Source: DATATV01 sp035551355 (lineage in GTDB: Bacteria > Actinomycetota > Actinomycetes > Mycobacteriales > Pseudonocardiaceae). Taken from it: a DNA stretch of 60,268 bases. Shown here one piece after another: positions 1 through 6,753 of the stretch. Positions within the stretch are counted from its first letter, which is position 1. Each line of letters begins with the position of its first letter. The notes beneath the pieces were generated by a model. The model was given only the letters and a program-made list of their open reading frames with translations. It did no database searches and was not told the origin of the DNA. The position numbers and the translations under genes are program-made. The stretch spans positions 1 to 60,268 of the forward strand of contig DASZNF010000016.1 of the NCBI GenBank assembly GCA_035551355.1. Reading direction: 5' to 3'.

Positions 1-98
1 TCGTCGGAGATGGTGAAGCCACCACCGGTGGTGGCAGCGGTCTTGAGTTCCGCGACGGCCTCGGTCACCCCAGCGAAGCCACCGATGTCGGCCAGCAT
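1..98 (-). CDS. N-terminus of a small ESX-like protein (partial, runs off the window start)
   Basis: An open frame starts at ATG 98 on the minus strand and runs off the window, giving 32 visible residues beginning MLADIGGFAGVTEAVAELK. A GGGGAGG ribosome binding site lies 8 nt before the ATG, which decides this start over the in-frame GTG at 119. It lies downstream of espG on the same strand. Short proteins with a similar Gly/Ala-rich amphipathic start occur beside espG genes in Pseudonocardiaceae ESX loci, so an ESX-associated (WXG100/PE-like) role is likely but inferred from position. No complete domain is visible, so function is uncertain. Confidence 0.5.
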   Translation of the reverse strand, partial: MLADIGGFAGVTEAVAELKTAATTGGGFTISD

Positions 99-197
99 GT
101 CGTCAACCTCCCCGGTCACCCGATCCACAGCACGGCATGCGCCGACTCACCGTAGCAAGACGGGCACCACCATGCCGACGGTTCCACCGTATTCCCT

Positions 198-240
198 TTT
201 GTCACCCAAAAGGTCAACTTTGTCACCCAGAAAGGCCAAC
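198..240 (-). repeat. Tandem imperfect 21/22-bp repeat upstream of the ESX-like gene
   Basis: Two head-to-tail copies (198-218 and 219-240) share TTTGTCACCCA, then an A-rich step, then AAGG(T/C)CAAC. On the minus strand each copy contains TTG(A/G)CC followed by GGGTGACAAA. This lies between the espG stop and the start of the downstream ESX-like gene, so it could be a promoter/operator for that gene. No good -10 at normal spacing was found, so regulatory function is only suggested. Confidence 0.4.
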
Positions 241-321
241 GAAGGTCGACGAGTCGACCAATAACATTCCGTAATAGTCACCGCACGGATACGGAGCGCG
301 CACACCAACATCCCCGCACCC

Positions 322-351
322 GATCAAGAACGATCAGGAACAATCAGGAAC
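322..351. repeat. Three tandem 10-bp repeats at the end of espG
   Basis: Three consecutive copies of (G/A)ATCA(A/G)GAAC occupy 322-331, 332-341 and 342-351. The last copy contains the espG stop codon at 344-346. The array looks like a short slippage expansion at the gene end; no function is evident. Confidence 0.5.
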
Positions 352-1138
352 TGAGCATCTGCACGTACCGGGTCAGCGCCTGATCGATCCGCGGCAGATC
401 GGCCGGCGTGAAGCTGACGTCGATGCCGCCGTCCGGCCGCTCGGCCGGGATCAGCGCGTACCGGCCGCTTTCGGTGTCGATCGTGCTCATGGTCAGCGGC
501 TTGCCCGGCCGGCCGTTGCGGTTCCGGGCGGTCACCGTGAAACCACAGCCGCCCAGCCGCCGCTTCTGCATGACCTCCTCGACGTAACCCTGGCTGAGCC
601 CTTGGGAATCCTGTTGCGGGCGCACCGCCTGCAACACCCCGCCGGAGTACTCCTGGTCCTCGTCCGGCCGCAGGTGCCGGGGCGGCCCGGCCGCCGGGCT
701 CTGGCTCACCGTCACCGACCGGCCCGGCCCGGGCTTCATCGGCGGGATCAGGCTGACCAGCGGGCGCACCAGGCCCTCCGGGTTGACCGGGGTGAACGTC
801 AGCACCTGCTCGCGCTGCTGCACCAGCACCGCGGACCGGCCATCACTGGCCACTCGCGCGTACAGCTGCCGTTCTCCGGCCGTGCCCAGCATCGCCAGCG
901 ACAGCCAGCCCCGGGCGTACACCCCGACCAGCTCTTCCAGGTCGGGACTGAATCGCCGCTCCACCACCAAACCCTTGCCGGTCAGCGTCCGCTCGGCCAC
1001 CTCGGCCAGCCGCTGGCGGTCCTCGATGAGTTCGCCGTGGAACGGGAACTGGAACGGAAACTGGCGGACGTCGAGGTTCAGTGCCTCCCCGACCAGGTCC
1101 AACTCCAACAGTGACAGCTCAAACCCTCGCGCGGCCAC
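344..1138 (-). CDS. espG: ESX secretion-associated protein, EspG family
   Basis: EspG proteins are cytosolic chaperones that bind the tip of PE-PPE-type or related substrates and deliver them to type VII (ESX) secretion machines. The start GTG at 1138 is chosen because GGGGAG lies about 8 nt upstream; it gives 264 residues, the usual family length. The N-terminal segment (LELDLVGEALNLDVRQFPF, about residues 11-30) matches the conserved EspG opening, followed by the alternating strand/helix pattern of the family and a C-terminal helix rich in Arg and Asp. A small ESX-like gene follows 245 bp downstream on the same strand, which supports an ESX locus edge. Which substrate it serves cannot be told from here. 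Confidence 0.85.
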   Translation of the reverse strand: MAARGFELSLLELDLVGEALNLDVRQFPFQFPFHGELIEDRQRLAEVAERTLTGKGLVVERRFSPDLEELVGVYARGWLSLAMLGTAGERQLYARVASDGRSAVLVQQREQVLTFTPVNPEGLVRPLVSLIPPMKPGPGRSVTVSQSPAAGPPRHLRPDEDQEYSGGVLQAVRPQQDSQGLSQGYVEEVMQKRRLGGCGFTVTARNRNGRPGKPLTMSTIDTESGRYALIPAERPDGGIDVSFTPADLPRIDQALTRYVQMLSS

Positions 1139-1199
1139 GCGACCACTCCCCTCTGCCGGCACTCCCCTGGCCGGCAAAGAGTAAGGGTAACCAGTGAGC

Positions 1200-1826
1200 T
1201 CACATACCGCGCTTCAGGTTCTGAACTGCGGAAACCGCGTCTTCTTCACCGTCAAAATCCAGTCGCACGGCCGATCGGCCGAAGGTGAAGAACAGCAGGT
1301 CACCGGGTTCGCCGGAAAGGGTGACGGTGCGCGGACCGCGGTTGGCCACCACGGTCTCGCCGTCCGGCCGCTTCAGCGCGACGCCGACCGGGCTGCGCCG
1401 GTAGACCAACCGCCCCATCCGGCGGACCACCTTCCACAGCGCCTCGTCGCGCTGCGCCTGCGCCGGTCGCGGCGTCCAGTCCGGCTGCGCGCGCCGCACG
1501 TCCTCGTGGTGCACGAAGTACTCGGCGCCGTTGGCCAGCTCGTTGAGTTGCGGGATGGACATCGGCGACAGCCGGGGCGGCCCGGTGCGCACCAGGTCCA
1601 CCAGCTTGTCCCAGGGCAGCGCCGCGTACTGGTCCTGCACCTTCTGGGTGTGCCCGGCGAACGCGGGCACGATCATCCCGGGCAGGATGTCCGGCCGCCG
1701 ATCCCGCGCCACCAGGTGCGCGGCCAGATCCTTGGTCTGCCAACCTTCACACAGCGTCGGCGCGTCCGGGCCGACCTCGGTCAGCGTCGCGCACAGTCCG
1801 CTTCGTTCCTCGGAAGCCAAGCCCAT
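1200..1826 (-). CDS. TIGR03085 family metal-binding protein (mycothiol maleylpyruvate isomerase-like fold)
   Basis: This 208-residue protein carries the N-terminal four-helix DinB/MDMPI-type domain of TIGR03085 proteins. The CEGWQTKDLAAHLVARDRRPD stretch near residues 25-44 and the later YFVHHEDVRR near residue 104 supply the histidines typical of the metal site. Members are found in mycothiol-producing actinobacteria and are presumed thiol-dependent enzymes or metal-binding proteins; the reaction is not known. The ATG at 1826 lies just downstream of the ACT-domain gene on the same strand, and espG follows. Confidence 0.8.
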   Translation of the reverse strand: MGLASEERSGLCATLTEVGPDAPTLCEGWQTKDLAAHLVARDRRPDILPGMIVPAFAGHTQKVQDQYAALPWDKLVDLVRTGPPRLSPMSIPQLNELANGAEYFVHHEDVRRAQPDWTPRPAQAQRDEALWKVVRRMGRLVYRRSPVGVALKRPDGETVVANRGPRTVTLSGEPGDLLFFTFGRSAVRLDFDGEEDAVSAVQNLKRGM

Positions 1827-1875
1827 GGCGCAACCCTACCGGCGGAGCACGCACCCCGCGGAAACCCCGAGGGCA

Positions 1876-2262
1876 CTACTGCGTGACCTCGTGCCCGGCT
1901 TCGCGCAGCGCCGCGATGGCCCGGTCCAGATCGGTTCCCTTGACCAGCACGTTGTCCGTGTCGAAGGTCGACACCGCGAAGATCGGCACGCCCGCCGCGG
2001 CCAGCGCCCCGGCCAGCGCGGCCAGAATCCCGGTCAGGGTGAACTCGAACGGCCCGCGCACGGTCAGCAGGCGCCAGCCGCCCTCGGTCTGTTCGGCCTC
2101 CGGCGCGTACGCGCTCGGGCACACCACGGACAGTTCGTCCGGCGTCCTGGTCACCGACACCAACCCGGGCGAGGCCAGCAACCCGGAGGCCACCAGCGAC
2201 TCCGGGTCCAGCTTCAGCACGGTGTACTCGCCCGGCCGCAGGTCCAGCGCCAGCTTGCGCAC
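1876..2262 (-). CDS. ACT domain-containing protein
   Basis: The 128-residue product is a stand-alone ACT-type amino-acid-sensor fold. The first half (LDLRPGEYTVLKLDP) and the second half, ending in the GVPIFAVSTFDTDNVLVK strand and a final helix, correspond to the two ACT/CASTOR-like repeats seen in small actinobacterial ACT proteins. It probably binds an amino acid or another small ligand, but the ligand is not visible in the sequence. Its GTG start lies only 7 nt after the thyX stop, so it is almost certainly cotranscribed with thyX. Confidence 0.8.
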   Translation of the reverse strand: MRKLALDLRPGEYTVLKLDPESLVASGLLASPGLVSVTRTPDELSVVCPSAYAPEAEQTEGGWRLLTVRGPFEFTLTGILAALAGALAAAGVPIFAVSTFDTDNVLVKGTDLDRAIAALREAGHEVTQ

Positions 2263-2269
2263 GGCGGGC

Positions 2270-3022
2270 TCAGCCCTCGGTCACGAACGGGCTGGACGCC
2301 ACCTCGCTGCCGTCGGGCAGCGCGGAGATCACGAAGTCGGCGAACACGTTCTCCGCGGCCTTCTGCAACTGCCGCAGGCATTCCACGGCCAGCGCGCGGA
2401 TCTCCACGTCGGCGTGCTCGCTGGCGCGCATGGCGATGAAGTGCCGCCAGGCCCGGTAGTTGCCGGTGACCACGACGCGGGTCTCGGTCGCGTTGGGCAG
2501 CACGGCCCGCGCGGCCTGCCGGGCCTGCTTGCGGCGCAGCGTGGCGTTGGGCTCGTCGGCGAACCGCTTTTCCAGTCCCGCCAGCAGATCCGTGTACGCG
2601 GCCACACTGGCTTCGGCCGCCGCGACGAACTTGGCGTGCAGTTCCGGGTCGGCCGCGATGGCCTCCGGCTCGACCATCGCCGCGTTCTTCTCCGGAACAT
2701 ATCGTTGGGACAGCTGGGAATACGAGAAGTGCCGATGCCGGATCAGTTCGTGGGTAAGGGATCGGGAGATGCCGGAGATGTAGAAACTGACCGATCCGTG
2801 CTCCAGCACGGACAGGTGGCCGACCTCCAGGATGTGCTTGAGGTAACCGGAGTTGGTCGCGGTGGCCGGGTTGGGCTTCTTCCACGACTGATAGCAGGCG
2901 CGACCGGCGAATTCGGCCAGCGCCTGGCCGCCGTCGGCGTCGGTTTCCCACGGGACGCCTGCCGGCGGGAAGAACTCGGTCTTGCCGACCAACACCACGC
3001 TCGGCGTCACGATCTCGGTCAC
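2270..3022 (-). CDS. thyX: FAD-dependent thymidylate synthase
   Basis: ThyX makes dTMP from dUMP using methylenetetrahydrofolate and NADPH with bound FAD, working as a tetramer in the cytosol. The diagnostic RHRx7S motif is present as R95-H96-R97 through S105 (RHRHFSYSQLS). The length, 250 residues, is the family norm. The GTG start is supported by GGGGAGT about 9 nt upstream. It leads an apparent operon with the ACT protein and perhaps the TIGR03085 gene, and it is divergent from the ribbon-helix-helix regulator at 3199. Whether a separate thyA exists cannot be judged from the window. Confidence 0.97.
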   Translation of the reverse strand: MTEIVTPSVVLVGKTEFFPPAGVPWETDADGGQALAEFAGRACYQSWKKPNPATATNSGYLKHILEVGHLSVLEHGSVSFYISGISRSLTHELIRHRHFSYSQLSQRYVPEKNAAMVEPEAIAADPELHAKFVAAAEASVAAYTDLLAGLEKRFADEPNATLRRKQARQAARAVLPNATETRVVVTGNYRAWRHFIAMRASEHADVEIRALAVECLRQLQKAAENVFADFVISALPDGSEVASSPFVTEG

Positions 3023-3125
3023 TTGCGCACACTCCCCTTCGACAGCCCCACGACTGCCCGACAGCCTAACGGGGGTCGGTCACCAAATCGGGTGACAACT
3101 CCGGTGACGCTGTAACGACACAACC

Positions 3126-3199
3126 TGACATCACGCCTGGCGTCAATTTGACGTCACGGGCCCTTGACTGACGTCACAGGTGACGCCATGCTGATGTCA
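3126..3199 (+). promoter_or_regulatory. Array of 8-bp TGACGTCA-like palindromes overlapping the promoter of the RHH gene
   Basis: Five copies fitting TGA(C/T)(G/A)(T/C)CA occur at 3126-3133 (TGACATCA), 3149-3156 and 3169-3176 (both perfect TGACGTCA), 3181-3188 (TGACGCCA) and 3192-3199 (TGATGTCA, overlapping the ATG). Start-to-start distances are 23, 20, 12 and 11 bp, close to multiples of a helical turn. TTGACT at 3164-3169 and CATGCT at 3187-3192, 17 bp apart, form a plausible promoter that would start transcription at the ATG. Palindromes thus cover the spacer and the start site, as expected for a repressor operator. Binding by the adjacent RHH protein is inference. Confidence 0.55.
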
Positions 3200-3816
3200 T
3201 GGAACTGAGCCCTTACGTCTCCGCGCTGCGGGACAACCTCGCGGCCGCCGCGGCGGCGGGCGACGAGCAGACCCGTGTCGCCGCCCGGGTGCTGACCGCA
3301 ACCCTGGAACCGGCCGCCCGGCTGGCGATCATGAACGCCCTGTCCGACCTGGCCGCCGAGGTGACCCTCGCGCTGGAGGACCGGGTGGTGGAGGTCCGGC
3401 TGGACGGCCAGGACGTGCAGGTGGTGGTGACCGGCGAAGCCCGCACGGCGGACGAGGAACCGGAAGCCGCGGAGGAACCGCCGCCGTCGTTCAACGACGC
3501 CGCGGGCGACATCCGGCGGATCACCGTGCGGATGATGGAAGAGATCAAGGACAAGGCCGAGCAGGCCGCCTCCGCACAGGGCATGTCGCTCAACGCGTTC
3601 GTGTCCCAGGCGGTGCAGGGCGCGCTGGGCAGGGCGCACCAGCGCGGCCCGCAGGGACACGGCGGCTGGAACCAGTTCCAGCGCGATTTCGGCCGCGATT
3701 TCGGCGCCGGATTCGGCCAGGGGGGTTCGCGCGGCAAGGCCAAGGACAAGCCGTGGCAGGACGAGCCGTCCTCGGGTGAGGGCTCCTCGCGGGTGCGCGG
3801 CTGGGTCGAAGGCTGA
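3199..3816 (+). CDS. Ribbon-helix-helix / HicB-family antitoxin-like DNA-binding protein
   Basis: The 205-residue protein has three parts. An N-terminal helical region (about 1-60) and a short strand region resemble the HicB-like domain of actinobacterial proteins paired with DUF4097. A ribbon-helix-helix segment lies near 110-145 (RRITVRMMEEIKDKAEQAA, then GMSLNAFVSQAVQGAL). The tail (about 150-205) is Gly/Phe/Lys-rich and probably disordered. It likely acts as a transcriptional regulator. No HicA-like toxin gene is adjacent, so a toxin-antitoxin role is not supported. Upstream ATGs at 3188 and 3193 run quickly into stops, so 3199 is the only workable start. The DUF4097 gene follows after 16 bp and is probably cotranscribed. 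Confidence 0.75.
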   Translation: MELSPYVSALRDNLAAAAAAGDEQTRVAARVLTATLEPAARLAIMNALSDLAAEVTLALEDRVVEVRLDGQDVQVVVTGEARTADEEPEAAEEPPPSFNDAAGDIRRITVRMMEEIKDKAEQAASAQGMSLNAFVSQAVQGALGRAHQRGPQGHGGWNQFQRDFGRDFGAGFGQGGSRGKAKDKPWQDEPSSGEGSSRVRGWVEG

Positions 3817-3832
3817 TCAGGGGGGACACGAC

Positions 3833-4771
3833 ATGGACACGGTGGTGACCGACATGCCCGAAACCACGGACGACCAGGAAGAATCACTGGTCCGCACGGA
3901 ACATTTCGACGCGGACGGCCCGCTGGAGATCGAGGTGTCCATCGGTTCCGGCCGGGTGGACATCGAGCTGGTGGACGAACCGGGCGCCGGCGTCACACTG
4001 CGCCCGCACGACGGCGGCGACAGCGGCTTCATGCACGGGCTGTCCAACCTGATGCACTGGGTCAACGACCGGTTCGGTGACCCGGCCGCCGAGCAGGACG
4101 CGGCCGTCGAGGCGGTGGACGGGGCCCGCATCGAGCTGACCGGCCGCCGGCTGGTGGTGCGCAGCGGACACGGGCAGATGCGGATGATGCCGCTGGAACT
4201 GGTGCCGGTGGCGGTGACCGTGCGCGCGCCGGCCGGCTCGCACCTGGACCTGCGCAGCGGCGAGGCCGCGGTGACGGTGACCGGCGCGGCCGGGCGGATA
4301 CGGGTGACCGGCGGGTCCGGGGACATCACGGTAGACCGGGCCGACGGCCGGGCCGAGATCAAACTGGGGTCCGGGGCACTGCGGCTGGGGCCGATGCTGG
4401 GCGGGCTGCGGGCGCGGTCGGGCAGCGGGGAAATTGAGGTGTCATCCGTCGGCGGGCCGACCACACTGGTGACCGGCAGTGGTGACGTGTGGCTGGGCGC
4501 GGTGCAGAGCGACGTGATGGCCCGGACCGGCAGCGGCGACCTGGTGGTGGCCGACGCCGCGTGCGGCGACGTGGAGCTGGTCACCGGGTCCGGGGAGATC
4601 CGGGTCGGGGTGCGGCCGGGCACCGCGGCGATGGTGGATCTGCACTCGGGTTCCGGCCAGGCGCGCAGTGAGCTGACGGTGTCCGACCGGCCGCCCGCGG
4701 ACGGTCCCCGGCTGCGGGTGCGCGGCCGGACCAGGTCGGGCAATGCGGTGGTGACCACCGCGGCAGGCTGA
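3833..4771 (+). CDS. DUF4097 family beta-strand repeat protein
   Basis: The 312-residue product is dominated by short repeats of the form xSGSGDI/LxVxx, giving a right-handed beta-helix or adhesin-like solenoid. Examples from about residue 160 onward are TGGSGDITVDRADG, RSGSGEIEVSSVGG, VTGSGDVWLG and RTGSGDLVVADAA. This is the DUF4097 pattern. No signal peptide or membrane segment is seen, so it is probably cytosolic. The ATG at 3833 is preceded by GGGGGGA about 8 nt upstream and follows the RHH gene by 16 bp. The pair recurs in actinobacteria, but the function is unknown. Confidence 0.85.
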   Translation: MDTVVTDMPETTDDQEESLVRTEHFDADGPLEIEVSIGSGRVDIELVDEPGAGVTLRPHDGGDSGFMHGLSNLMHWVNDRFGDPAAEQDAAVEAVDGARIELTGRRLVVRSGHGQMRMMPLELVPVAVTVRAPAGSHLDLRSGEAAVTVTGAAGRIRVTGGSGDITVDRADGRAEIKLGSGALRLGPMLGGLRARSGSGEIEVSSVGGPTTLVTGSGDVWLGAVQSDVMARTGSGDLVVADAACGDVELVTGSGEIRVGVRPGTAAMVDLHSGSGQARSELTVSDRPPADGPRLRVRGRTRSGNAVVTTAAG

Positions 4772-4793
4772 CCGAGGGGTGTTACCGGGGAGC

Positions 4794-4829
4794 GGGGCGG
4801 CACGCCGGACGAGTGCGGCGTGCCGCCCC
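4794..4829. terminator. Strong GC hairpin after the DUF4097 gene
   Basis: A perfect 14-bp stem (4794-4807 with 4816-4829) closes an 8-nt loop, 23 bp after the plus-strand stop. The stem core GGGGCGGCACG...CGTGCCGCCCC recurs in the second hairpin at 4953-4988. No U-tract follows, as is common for actinobacterial terminators. Confidence 0.7.
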
Positions 4830-4892
4830 CGAGAACTCTCGACGACGCTGGGACATCGGCGGCGGTTGGGAATCGGGGGACCGGAGAAAGTC

Positions 4893-4924
4893 GGGGGCCG
4901 GTAAGGGGAACCGGGGGACGCGGG
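4893..4924 (+). other. Potential G-quadruplex tract in the convergent intergenic region
   Basis: Four G-runs (4893-4897, 4905-4908, 4913-4917, 4922-4924) are separated by loops of 7, 4 and 4 nt, meeting the usual G3+N1-7 rule on the plus strand. It lies between two terminator-like hairpins and inside no gene. Folding is a prediction only. Confidence 0.4.
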
Positions 4925-4952
4925 AAAGCTGGACCGGGGATTTGTCAGGAAT

Positions 4953-4988
4953 CGGGGCGGCACGTCGGAAATGCGACGTGCCGCCCCG
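4953..4988. terminator. Second GC hairpin between convergent genes
   Basis: A perfect 15-bp stem (4953-4967 with 4974-4988) closes a 6-nt loop, 35 bp beyond the stop of the minus-strand secreted protein gene. It shares all but one base pair of its core stem with the hairpin at 4794-4829, so the two may be duplicates. It likely terminates the minus-strand transcript. Confidence 0.7.
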
Positions 4989-5023
4989 CTGCCTCCCTGG
5001 CTTTCCTTCTCTCTCCTGACGGG

Positions 5024-6625
5024 TTACGGGTGCCAGGTCCGCGTGGCCGCGGGCGGCGTGGTGGAACGACTTGTGGTGGGTGCGGCGGTCGTGCTGGTAC
5101 CGCCGGCGCCGCCACCGGCCGTGGTGGTGGTCGTGCCGCCCGCCCCCGTGGTGGTGGGCGCCGCGCCACTGGTGGTGGTCGGGGCCGCGGTGGTCGTGGT
5201 GCCGCCGTTGCCATTACCCGGGTTCTGTCCCAGCGGCACCATGTTGGCCGCGGTGACCACACCGTTGCCGTCCATGGTCAGGGCGATCGGGTCGGGCACG
5301 TTGAGCAGGGCGCCACAGTTGAGGTTGGTGAAGGACTGGTTGCCGCGCATGGCCAGGAAGGTGAACAGGTTGGTGGCCATGGCCGCGTCCACCGACGGGG
5401 CGGCGGCGAACATCGCCTGATCGGCGAACACTCGCGTCAAACCGTTGGCACCGTACAGGTTAGTGCAGTAAGTGGTACCGCTGCCGTTGTCCGAACCGGC
5501 CGCGCCGATGGCGGGCTGGTCGACCCCGGACCGGTACAGGTTGGTCTTGGCGGTGCTGGAGTTGTTGCCGTTGAGCGTCATCGGGTCGTTGAGCGGAACC
5601 AGCGCGATCGGGGCCTTCTGCCCGGCCGCGGCCTGCAACTCGTCCAGCGGTAGCGCGCCGCTGGCCTTGCCGTCGCTGGACTGGTCGGGCACGGTCCACG
5701 GAGTGCAGCCGAGTGCCGGGTCGACGAACTGGTCGAGCAGCAGGTTGTCACTGCCGTTGGCCAGGTCGACCGGGGTGCGGTTGGCCACCGCCGTGGTGTT
5801 GGCCGCGTTGTTCTGCGCGATCTGACCGTTGCCCGTGGCCAGGTAGTGGGTGACCACGTTGTCGCTCTGATCCTGGTCGACCAACGAGAAATCCCGGGTG
5901 GACGGACAGGTTTTCCCGTCCTTGGCGGTGCCGAGGGCGGGCACCTGCAGGGTGTTGGCGGCGATGGCGGCGTTGGCGGCCGTGAAGAAAGCAGCGCCGT
6001 TGCAGTCGGCGAACTGGCCGAACACCGAACCGTTCACGCCGTTCACACAGGCGCCCTGGGTCAGGGTGTTCGCGCCGCGCGCGGAGGCGAGGGTCAGCGT
6101 GGTTCCGTTGAAACCGAACCAGATTCCCACGGTCGAGCCTGCGGGCACCTGCGCCGCGACGGGTGCGGCGGCGGGCTGGGTGCCGCGGTCGACGACCAGC
6201 GGGTCGTAGAGGGTCAGCTGACCGGCCGAGGTGAGCACCGCGGCCTCGACGAACGCGGACTGGTTGGCGTTGGCCTCGTTGCACGGGCCCATGGCCGGGT
6301 CGGTGGCGGTGAGCTGGTAGGGCGTGGCCAGGCCGGCTGCGGACAGCGGGTTGGTGGGCACGGTCAGGGTGCAGTTGGGGTTGGGGGCGGCCGCCGGTTG
6401 AGGTGTGCCCGGCCGGTGGCGGCGATGTTCGGCCTGGGCGATGGTTGGCATGTGCGCGAGGTTCGCCACTGTGGTGGTCGCCCCTGGCTTTTGGCCGATC
6501 AGCGGGGCGGCGAAAGCTGCGACGCCACCGACGGCAAGCAGGGCGGTGGCGGCCAGGGACGCGCGGATCCAGCGCGCACGTCGACTCGGGCGCTGCTCAT
6601 AGTGACGAGGACGATGACCTGGCAA
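5024..6625 (-). CDS. Secreted protein of unknown function with a Thr-rich C-terminal tail
   Basis: TTG at 6625 is the preferred start because GGGAGG lies about 9 nt upstream; an in-frame ATG at 6706 would add about 27 residues. The product (533 residues) begins with a basic segment followed by a hydrophobic stretch (ASLAATALLAVGGVAAFAA), a typical Sec signal peptide. The mature region holds at least eight widely spaced cysteines (in NPNCTL, GPCNEA, GACVNG, ADCNG, KTCPS, LGCTPW, TYCTN and LNCGA), consistent with disulfides. The last ~70 residues are a low-complexity Thr/Ala/Gly/Pro tail that could be O-mannosylated (inference). No known catalytic domain is recognised. Confidence 0.7.
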   Translation of the reverse strand: MPGHRPRHYEQRPSRRARWIRASLAATALLAVGGVAAFAAPLIGQKPGATTTVANLAHMPTIAQAEHRRHRPGTPQPAAAPNPNCTLTVPTNPLSAAGLATPYQLTATDPAMGPCNEANANQSAFVEAAVLTSAGQLTLYDPLVVDRGTQPAAAPVAAQVPAGSTVGIWFGFNGTTLTLASARGANTLTQGACVNGVNGSVFGQFADCNGAAFFTAANAAIAANTLQVPALGTAKDGKTCPSTRDFSLVDQDQSDNVVTHYLATGNGQIAQNNAANTTAVANRTPVDLANGSDNLLLDQFVDPALGCTPWTVPDQSSDGKASGALPLDELQAAAGQKAPIALVPLNDPMTLNGNNSSTAKTNLYRSGVDQPAIGAAGSDNGSGTTYCTNLYGANGLTRVFADQAMFAAAPSVDAAMATNLFTFLAMRGNQSFTNLNCGALLNVPDPIALTMDGNGVVTAANMVPLGQNPGNGNGGTTTTAAPTTTSGAAPTTTGAGGTTTTTAGGGAGGTSTTAAPTTSRSTTPPAATRTWHP

Positions 6626-6753
6626 CGGAGTTGCCCTCCCTCGGATACTGATGTGATGTGGATTCGGCAGGCTTCCCCCGCGGAGCCGGCCGAACGCTAG
6701 CACCAATCACAGCCCGATAACAGGGCAATAACCACGCGATATCAGGATCGGCC

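Noticed and set aside
10..264. An 84-codon plus-strand open frame at the window start
   Set aside because: It is antisense to the start of the ESX-like gene, lacks a ribosome binding site and shows Ser/Thr-rich composition typical of shadow frames in GC-rich DNA.
3199..3816. HicB antitoxin of a toxin-antitoxin system
   Set aside because: No HicA-like small toxin gene lies beside it; the neighbour is DUF4097, so a toxin-antitoxin function is unsupported.
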